Positions 56,553 to 64,000 of a stretch of DNA of 64,000 bases are shown here, piece by piece. The stretch is from Isochrysis galbana. Taxonomy: Eukaryota; Haptophyta; Isochrysidales; Isochrysidaceae. The position numbers were made by a program, and so were the translations under genes. The DNA lies in contig CM030934.1 of assembly GCA_018136815.1 (NCBI GenBank), forward strand, positions 3,301,070-3,365,069. Reading direction: 5' to 3'. The stretch's first letter is position 1, and each line of letters opens with the position of its first letter. The notes under the pieces are model-generated. The model saw only the letters and a program-made list of their open reading frames with translations, searched no databases and was not told where the DNA came from.

Positions 56553-57351
56553 ATTCAATAATGATTAATGATTAATAATGGTACAAACTCAATATTTTAA
56601 ATTCAACGTTGAGGACATTCGATGGCTCACACCGTGGCCCACATATTCGATGAAAGTATGTACTACTAAGAAATTATACTGCATGCACAACGCATGCCAC
56701 GCGCACCTTTTTCCGTCGCTGCATCTGGTTCGCTATGTAGCGGACGAGAACGGGGATGGCCCCCACCGACGCATGCATGCATAGGTAGTGAGCATACGCT
56801 ACCTCAACGTTATAATGCCATGTCGTGATGGCGCGACCCGTTACAACGGCAGATGGAACGCGAGCTAGTAGACGCTCGCATTGTTTTTGCTTGGCATGCA
56901 ACTTGCAAAGAGAAACGAATTCTCTGGAATGGGCCTTAGATGTGGTTTATATGGATGCCGGTGACATGCGCGCGCGTAGCACAAACGCTTGCTAGCCGCG
57001 GCAAAGCAGTCTGGGTGTGTTGCAGCCGTTCCTACCGCCGAATTTGGCATCCGAGCCAGCGACGAGCGTCTCTTCAACCATTATCTTACCGTATAGCACC
57101 GTCAGCTTATGATAGGTCCACCTTGATGAGATACGGGCCGTGGCCAGCGCAGAAGCAAGCGGAGCACGAGCAGCGAGAGTGAAGCGTAAGCGAGCATAAT
57201 GCAAAAAGCTGACGTCGCTTGTGTGTGGAACACCACCACGAGTCTCATGAAGCCTCAATTGCGTCTTCACTTTCCCCGACGATCCGCCGGATCTTCCATA
57301 CGACCTCCTGGAGCTCGCTGAGCATGGTAGACGCCACGGCGCAAAAGGACG
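56553..57351. other. Spacer
   Basis: GAGGACATTCGATGGCTCA at about 56611 belongs to the dispersed motif seen at 3735 and 23078. No gene supported. Confidence 0.45.
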
Positions 57352-59581
57352 TCAGCCATCACTGCCTCCTTCCTCTACGTGCATGCCCAGATCATCACGT
57401 AGCAGTCGCAACGCCCGGCTTTGCCGCTCCTCGCCTGCGCTGTCGCTGAGCATGCTTCGCACCTCATTGACGGAGAGGCGCGGCAGCACATCAACGAGCA
57501 CGGGCAGCGAGAGGCCGTGCTGCGCAGCCCCACTCGCTGGCTCAATGCGTGCGGCCAGATCTTCCGCAGCCGAGCCTTTAGCCGCATCCGCCAGTGTTAC
57601 CCCGGCCGATGCGACAAACGTGCCGAGAGCGCACGCCATCGTCGCAGCATCTAGCGCGATGGTTTCGAGCCGCTCCCGTCGGTCCTCTCGTGCTCGCTGT
57701 AGCGCAGCCCGATTGCGTTCGACGGCATCGGGCGCGATCCATAATGGCGTCGGCTTCGGCGTGAGCTGGAACTCGCCATCGGCTCCGCGCTCTGCCAATG
57801 CCGCGGACAACAAGGCCAAGGCCTCTTCCGCCAAGCCCTCGGCCTCTGCTACCATCTCGCGCGATGGCGCACGCGGTTCAGCCGCATGGCCAACAGCATC
57901 GGTGGCGTCGTCCACAAGCAGAGCCAGCTCCCAGACGCGGCCAAAGAGCCCGCACGCGATGTATTCGATGGCGCCCGCTGAGCCCGCCCTCCCCTCCAGT
58001 TCCGCCTCGACCCACCGCTCAAGCGCGTCGGCATCGGCCGGCCGTGCGCACAATAGATGGGGCAGAAGCAGCATTTCGGCCGCGCCGACAGCATCGCGCC
58101 CATCGGCGCATGCGGCGATGCGCAGCGCTCGCGCGGTGCGCACCAGGCGGCGGTCCGAGGGCGGAGCAAGGCCATCCGCTTCAGTGCGCGAGCGCACGAA
58201 TCTGAGCGCGTCGAAGAGCAGTTCAGAGGCTGCGCCATTTAATGCGACGAAGCGAGATGCCTCGCGGAGGCGCGCAAGCTCGGAAGGCGACGGAAATGCG
58301 ATGAGCGAATGTGTGTGAGCAGCCCACCCGAAGCTCGGCGTGCCGCCACCTGCGTCTACGGCAGTGTCCCCGGGCGCCGACCGTGCGCTCACAGCGACGA
58401 GGGAGGGCCAAGAGCTCTCCGAGCATGGGCGCACAGTGCGGCGGAAAAGGAAGCTGAAGCGCACCAATGGGAAAGAAAGAGAGGTCAGAGCGACTTGGAG
58501 ACGGACGGCGCGCCTCGCCTAACGGTGCGGGTCTCCAGACCATCGCGCACGCTGAGAAACGGGTACTGATTGGGCTTACGCGGCTGTGGCCACTAATCGT
58601 GCTGGCATGGCGCGACTCGCACGCTGGGCGCACCGGTCCCACAGCGCGTCAAGCTCCTCGTCGACGGGCGGCTCATTGGAGGCGGCTACGAGACACCGGA
58701 GCGGCACCGCCTGGCCTGCATGTGCGGAAGGGCACACGCGTGGGGAGCGTGTGGCGCGGCTTGCCCAATAGTCCCCGCACAATGGGCGCCCTGAAATCCT
58801 GCGGCGGCTCACCCTCGAAGGTACGTTCATGCAACACCGAGAGCAGCGCATTGCACGTGGCAGACGACGCCTTGAAGATTTCGTCCAGGAAGGCAACCGA
58901 CGCGTCCGGTAAGAAGCCGCGCGTCTTGCGCTCGAGGCGGTCGTCCTGCAGCGCTGCGATGGAGAGCGGGCCGAAGATCTCCTCTGGCATCGTGTGCCGG
59001 TGGAGCTGACGCTCAAAGTAGCGCGTGGTACCTCCGCTCCCGTCGTCTCGGCAGAGCTTGGCCAGCCGGCGCGCGAGCTCCGATTTGGCCACGCCCGGCG
59101 GCCCGAGCAGCAGCAGGTGCTCTTCACACACGGCGGCAAGCACCAGAAGCCGCGCCTCAGTCTCTCGCTCCAGCAGGCCATCTGCGAGGGCGTCTCTTGC
59201 CTCGTGCAGTCGCCCTCGCATTGCCTCTTTGAGCAAGCCCTTCTCGCCTCGCTCCCTGCTGCCGCCTTCCTCCTGCGGCGCTCGCTTGCCCCCGCCGCTC
59301 TCCGTGAGCCGGCTCTCCCGCCCTCCCTCTCGCTCTCTCTCCTTCGGTCTCTCTGTCTCCGTCGCCCTTTCTCTCCCTCCCTTTCTCCCTCCCTCCGCCT
59401 CCCTCTCCCTCTCCCTCTGTTGAAGTGCCGCCTGTCGGATCGCGCCCGCAGAGCGGCGGTGGAGGTCAGAGCGGAGGGAGAGGGAAGGGGCGGAGAGGCC
59501 GAGGGCAGCGCGGCCGTGGGGGGAGAGCAGGGAGGAGACTCGCGAGGCCTCGCGGGCGAGCGCTGCGCCTCGCAGGACCAT
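57352..59581 (-). CDS. RavA-type MoxR AAA+ ATPase, three exons
   Basis: Exons 58813-59581, 58634-58715 and 57352-58453 (introns 97 and 180 bases; donors GTGAGC and GTGCGC, phases 1 and 2) give 650 residues. Residues 1-50 are Arg/Ser/Ala-rich with few acids and may be an organelle transit peptide. About 53-115 are Glu/Arg/Lys-rich, encoded by a GA microsatellite. Walker A at 160-167 (GPPGVAKS), Walker B at 229-236 (VAFLDEIF), sensor 1 Asn270 in VAASNEPP, then LWDRFLFR and a helical lid with SDRRLVRTARALRIAA. GPPGVAKS with FLDEIFKA and SDRR is the RavA signature, a MoxR-branch ATPase that remodels metalloprotein or respiratory complexes in bacteria. The C-terminal half beyond about 430 resembles no family I can name. 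A bacterial-type gene now with introns; plastid or mitochondrial location is inferred. Confidence 0.9.
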
Positions 59582-60139
59582 GGGAGAAGGGGGGGGTGTC
59601 GAGGGGCGGAGAGAGGGAGAGCGGCGGCGTCGGGGGCGGCGGAGGAGAAGGGACCCACGATCTATTTTAAGCTCTCTCTACTCTCTACTCTCTCTATAGA
59701 TAGATGATGATGGAGGCGCCGACAGAGGAGCAGAGCAGCTTTTGTTTTTGGATGGATTCAATATCTAGATCTTACCCAGTGTCGCCAAACTCTGGATCCA
59801 TATGATCCGGGGTCTGCCTGCTGTATATGCAACAGGTAGACAGTCAATACAATTCATGACACAAGTCACCCGCGCAACGATCACAATTACAATTTCGACA
59901 AAATACGAAATACGAACTACGTCTCACTCACGCTGCCGCTGCCAGCTGCCACTGCCCATTTTCTTATTTGAGGTCGCGCTGTTCCTCGATGGGAAATACG
60001 GCAAAAAGAAAACATTCTTGAAGGTGTCCGCTATGCTACTATTGACTCGCATTCACCACACACGATCGCGTCGCCATGTCGCCATCGCCTATACCACTAA
60101 CACTAACTACCACTTCCACTACTCTCCCCCTTCCGCTCC
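59582..60139. other. Upstream flank of the ATPase gene
   Basis: CT/GA-rich to about 59700, then unremarkable sequence. No gene supported. Confidence 0.4.
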
Positions 60140-60440
60140 CGCTCCTCCCCTCGTTCCTTTTTGTTCGGTTTTGGGGGGTCGCCCCATGTACACTACTTTG
60201 GGCCTCGCGTTGGGGGGAGGGGAGGGGCAGGCCTCGTGCATATGTCGTCTTTTGTGGTTTGTGGATTCGGGCACGGTTCGTCCCTGTGTGGGGGCCTGGC
60301 CTTCCGGCCTTCCCCTATGGGTTTCTCGGTGGGGGCGGGCGTTAGGTTACGCCCCCCTATGCTTGCTGCTATCCTTGATCACTCTGTCCTATGTTGTTTT
60401 CTTGCCCAATTATATGCTTGATTTTCAATCTCTCTAATAA
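60140..60440 (-). mobile_element. Diverged 3' part of a MERAP-related element
   Basis: Shares with 60580-60660 the order TTCGGT, GGGGT, CTAC and GCCTGG-like blocks, in the same orientation. Too diverged to set ends. Confidence 0.35.
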
Positions 60441-60461
60441 TGCTACGAGCTACGAGTCTAA

Positions 60462-61310
60462 AAAAAAAACATCTGAAGATTCTGGGCTACACACCTACTA
60501 ACCTAGGGTACTTCCCCATCCCTGATACCACCGCCCTTAATTTCCCTTTCCTCCACCTCCTCCCCTTCTCCCCTTCATTCCTTTGTCTTCGGTATCCGGG
60601 GTTCGGCTCGGGTGCGCTACCACGAGCCTGGTTCAGAGCGCGGGTTCCGGGCAGGCCTGTTATTGGTTAGTTGTCGTTGTGTGTCTGTTGGGTCGCGGGC
60701 GTGCTCGTCTCTTTCTCGCCCTTGCTGGCCGCTATCGCGTTTCGGTGGATTTATGTCCCGTCGAGGTGTATCTCGTCTCAGTCTTGTTCTGGTTCGGGTC
60801 TCTCGGCAGTTATATATGCCACCCCCAACGTGGTGGTCAGGGCTTGTAACTCTAGACTTGGTTCTAGCTTACCTCTTGCACCTAGTCGCCCGGGTAGTCG
60901 TGCGAACGGTTGCACGCCTTGCCCATGATGTTCATGGGGCATTTGCCGTTCGGGAAGCGCTTGCACAGCTCCGGGGCGTCCGGGTTCATGGCCTCTTGGA
61001 CGGTCCTCTTCTGTGGCGCCATGCGCCTACGTTCTTCACGCTCGAGGCGCGCAGCTTTTTCCTCCTTGCATATGCAGATGCGCAGAGGAGGTTGGAACGC
61101 CATGGCGTAGCCTTTGTTGTATCCCTTGCAGCCCTTGGGCCCGGCATGAATGTTCAGGTTTTTGATATCCCCGCCTAGCTCGCGGCAGTTGCGAACGGAG
61201 TATTCGATGGGGTAGGGAGCCCCGTCGACTTTGAGCAGAAGTTTGCGCGGGAAGTCGAAGGAGGCGAAGGTTCCATGCTTCGGGGCAACATAGAGGTGGT
61301 ACACCTCATT
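60462..61310 (-). mobile_element. MERAP-related element, ORF1 C-terminal part and 3' end
   Basis: Minus strand. The ORF at 60882-61304 (140 codons, truncated at its 5' side) is basic in the middle and ends in a CCCH-type zinc finger: CKRFPNGKC, then C and H in CNRSH (C-x7-C-x8-C-x3-H). The 3' region down to 60462 matches the 3' end of the complete element (CCCAGAATCTTCAGA then T10 in sense). A CCCH or CCHC finger at the end of ORF1 is usual in non-LTR elements. Confidence 0.7.
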
Positions 61311-61727
61311 CTTGCCTTGCGTTACTAGGATTCCCTCCTTGGTGAAGGGGGTTGTTAGGGGTGAAGGTGGGTAGTAGGGAGGTCCACGAGCACACTCACT
61401 GCCTCATGTCGCACACGTAGCGGAGATTTTTAAGAAGATTTTTTTTTCATCTATTCCTCCCATTCAACCTAGCTCTCCCCATGACCAACTTTACAGAGCT
61501 TGTCTTCGTTCACTTTTGCTGCCACATTCAGTCAGCATGCGGTGCTGCACTCGGACGATCCGCTCACGCGAAAGGAGTTTTTGCAAAATCACGCTTCGTC
61601 GTCACGCTAAAGGTGAGTCACTCACCGACGCCATTGATTTTCGTGGGGTAGAGAGGGGGTCGCAGGGGGGGGGGGGGGCGATATGGGGGGGCAGGTAAGG
61701 GGTGTACCTGGGGAATCCTTGGACACC
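61311..61727. other. Spacer with dispersed repeat copy 2 and a possible exon
   Basis: 61370-61448 repeats the 70-bp block of 23969-24040. From 61481 (ATG) a frame of about 44 codons runs to a good donor (AAAG then GTGAGT, 61611-61620). It could be a first exon, but no continuation was found. Confidence 0.4.
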
Positions 61728-62460
61728 CAGGAGGCAACCTACTTTTATAAGTGGGGGTCAATGGGGGCCTCGCGCCCCCCTCTCTCCATCGCGGACACCC
61801 CCCGGGGTGGGCCCGTACAATCAACCCCAGCCCCTGCCCTTTGGCAAGGGCTGGGCAATCAACACTCTGGCCCAGACCCCTAGTGGGCGCGGGCCGAGAC
61901 TCGCACTCCCACGCCCAGCATGGGCCTGCCCTCGAGCTGACTCCCCCCCCTCCCCTGGTCGCCAGGCATACAGAGGCCACTGGGAGGCTCCAATGGCCAG
62001 CGTGGCAAGCGTGGGAGAGGCAGGGGGGGCCAGGGGCTGAGCCCCAGCCTCCACTGCCCCCTGAGCTGCCCTTGCTGGCCCTCTGGGAGCCCCCAAAGGC
62101 CCTCTGAGAGCAGGCCGTGGCGCGCCGCATGGCGACGCGCCGCAGGGAGAGGGGCGGAGGAGAATGGAGAGAGGGAGAGGGGGGAATTTGTGCCCCCCCC
62201 CGATGGAGTGCGGTAAGAAACGGGCCCCGTTTGCGTTAGCAAACGGGCGAAGGGGGGCGGCTGGCGACAGGAGGGGCGAGAAGAAGGGAGTGGCTCGAGA
62301 CGTCCCTGTGGCAGGTATCGGGGGGCGCAGTCATTTATTTCTTCGAGGACTGCTCGCGGCGCGAGCTGTAAGGGCTGTTCTGCTTCACGACGAGAGGTCC
62401 CCCCCCCCCCCCCGGTGTTTTTTCCCGGAGAGTCGACCGGCGTCGACCGGTCCGCCTCAA
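61728..62460 (+). mobile_element. GC-rich cassette, copy v
   Basis: Left-end hairpin CCTACTT-TTAT-AAGTGGG (about 61737-61754), GGTCAATGGGGG, then CTGGTCGCCAGGCATA, GTGGGAGAGGCAGG and CCCTGAGCTGCC blocks in cassette order, and a diverged poly-C/GGTTTTCCC end near 62400-62475. The hairpin sequence differs wholly from copy ii but pairs well. Confidence 0.7.
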
Positions 62461-63638
62461 TGGGTTTTCCCTCATTGTAACTTGTGGGGAGTTATAATGG
62501 GAGCTGGGGGTTTGCGAGGGGGGAGATTTGAAGGGATGCATATGTGTATGTGTCTGTGCCATCACTTCAAGGCGTGCGGGCAAGTGCGCTGAGGGGTGTC
62601 GTGATAGTACCGGGCTAGTGGGAGTAGTGGTACTAACGCTCAGTTGTTTTATATGGACACCAAGGAGGCAGGAGTAGTGGAAGCAATAGTGGTTAAAAAG
62701 CGTGAGTGACTGGCCTACCATCGTATCGGGGTTGGCACGCGGGTCGCCCGGGAGTCGTAGAAGCAAGATGAGGTCTCCGAAGTGCGCAATGCGATAGTCA
62801 AAGGCAAGCATGAGAAAGAGGTGGTGGCGGAGATATGAGCTGCCAACACAAAGCACGAGGTCATAAGCTACCCGACAAGGTCATGTGCCACCCGAGTCTC
62901 ACACGCAAGCAAGGGCTCCCGCCACACTCCAACACATCGTCAGTCCCGCCACAATAGAATTCGACACCATAGAAATCGAGTTGTGCGGACATAATTGAGC
63001 ACCAAAAAAAACTCGAGCCGTCCACAGATGCCTCCAAACTAATGGGCCGGTGCAGTGCATGAAGCGAAAGCCAGGGCACAAGGTCGCCTAACTCCCGGCA
63101 TCTCACTCAGAGCCGGACGGCTGGGACTGGCGTCACAACTTCCTACGCTCCGTGCACGCGTGATTTGATTGATCTAATTACACCCCGCAACCACGACATG
63201 GGCGCGTTCAGCCGCCCGGCCAACTTGTAGACGAGCCGGCTCGAAATGAAGAGTACGCACGCCTCGACACAAAACGCAGGAGCACAATGGGGCGGCGGTG
63301 GAATACGGTGGGTGGTCAGCGATACTCGGGCGAGTAGAGGCGGCGGCGATGGCGAGAGCTTGCCACCCCTGCCGGATGTGGCTACAGCGGCGCCACGCTT
63401 GGCGTGCGCCCCCTGTTCCCCCCCGGTCTCGCCCATAACTGGATGGACCCGAGATGCGTCCAGTGGATGACGCGCTCAAGCGAAGCTCATCATGGAGTGC
63501 ACTGCATCTGTGGCCCCATCCTCTTTTGAGGCCACTGATTCCAAAGCCTGTGCACGCGGCGATGTACAACACAAGGAGGCCTAAAGAAATGTGCCGCGAC
63601 CGTCGGCGGCAGTTGCGTACGTGACGACCGTAGGCCAC
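62461..63638. other. Spacer downstream of the right-edge gene
   Basis: Minus-strand frames at 62861-63106 and 63174-63638 are open; the latter directly continues, after a TGA, the frame of the right-edge gene. Neither shows a domain. Most likely 3' UTR and spacer. Confidence 0.35.
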
Positions 63639-64000
63639 TCAGTCCCAATGTCTGGGCTCTATGCGGCGATCCCAAACACCAGACGTCATCGAGGTACCAA
63701 GGCGACCGTGGTCGTCCGCGGATGCCTTCATCGCCGCGGGGGGCAGCGAGTTCGATGTCGGGACAGCCGTGCGCGGCGACTCGAGGCTCCACATGCCCGG
63801 TTGCGGCAGCGCGAACGAATCGCGTCTGCGCAGCGCGGTATACCCGCCGAGAGCTTGGACAACGTCGATGAGCGACTTGCTCGCGCGCACCACCTCCCAT
63901 TTGCTGTCTCCGGGAGTGTGCTCGCCGGATTGCAGGCTGGAAGAGCCAGCCTCAGCGCCAGTGACGCGGCCGGCGATGGCCGGAAAGGCGGGTGGGGGCA
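63639..64000 (-). CDS. Unknown protein, C-terminal 119 residues (runs off the window)
   Basis: The minus-strand frame is open from the window edge to TGA at 63639-63641. It reads like coding sequence: AFPAIAGRVTGAEAGSS, SKWEVVRASKSLIDVVQALG, GMWSLESPRTAVPTSNSLPP. Codon use is GC-rich like the neighbours. The SLIDVVQALGGYTALRR part is probably helical. No family recognised; the start and most of the gene lie to the right. Confidence 0.6.
   Translation of the reverse strand, partial: PPPAFPAIAGRVTGAEAGSSSLQSGEHTPGDSKWEVVRASKSLIDVVQALGGYTALRRRDSFALPQPGMWSLESPRTAVPTSNSLPPAAMKASADDHGRLGTSMTSGVWDRRIEPRHWD

Noticed and set aside
57383-58318. 311-codon plus-strand frame opposite the ATPase
   Set aside because: Antisense shadow; the minus strand has the AAA+ motifs and correct splice junctions.
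63174-63638. 155-codon continuation of the right-edge gene beyond its TGA
   Set aside because: Same frame and open, but no conserved features; long open frames are expected in GC-rich DNA, so read-through is not claimed.

Overview
The window is nuclear DNA from a eukaryote, most likely a GC-rich unicellular alga. A haptophyte-like genome would fit, but nothing here fixes the lineage. The grounds are GT-AG introns of about 65 to 740 bases that restore reading frames exactly, eukaryotic gene families (HRD1-type ubiquitin ligase, Mpv17/PMP22, JmjC oxygenase, RanBP2 zinc fingers, cyclophilin), a Volvox/Chlamydomonas-style Ser-Pro-rich surface protein, long CT/GA microsatellites and many dispersed repeats. 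No rRNA, tRNA or CRISPR array was found.

Layout: 0-6 kb holds the end of an unknown gene and a pherophorin-like surface protein (minus strand). 8-10.5 kb is a repeat island: a broken Ty1/copia fossil next to a complete non-autonomous hAT-like element with an 8-bp target duplication. 12-18 kb has a two-exon coiled-coil gene of about 1,203 residues and a secreted Ala-rich protein. 19.6-22.4 kb holds a seven-exon gene fusing a CS (p23/NudC-like) domain to a cyclophilin. 25-28.5 kb has a three-exon JmjC oxygenase and a type II membrane protein with an exact decapeptide repeat. 29-37 kb is accessory: a 206-bp hAT-like MITE, hAT termini, LINE reverse-transcriptase pieces, a RanBP2 zinc-finger gene with an odd first finger, and a BED-finger ORF. 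39-46.7 kb has a five-exon Mpv17-family gene behind a 1.1-kb GA tract and a membrane-anchored trypsin-like protease. 50.5-52.8 kb is the HRD1-like RING ligase. 57.3-59.6 kb is a RavA-type MoxR AAA+ ATPase (minus strand). The right edge carries the 3' end of one more gene.

Two dispersed element families stand out. The first ('MERAP' family, six copies) begins with a small hairpin just before an ATG followed by a conserved GAGCG(C/T)GCC. The hairpin sequence changes between copies but the pairing is kept. One copy is complete, with an 11-bp target duplication, a single ORF and a 3' oligo(T) end, so it is a half-LINE-like element. The second (GC-rich cassettes, five copies) also starts with a hairpin. 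One copy has a 17-bp target duplication and an unfilled relative of its target elsewhere in the window.

The host genes do not form one pathway. HRD1, CS-cyclophilin and the protease all touch protein quality control, but this is probably chance proximity. Most gene starts sit directly behind a homopurine/homopyrimidine tract.
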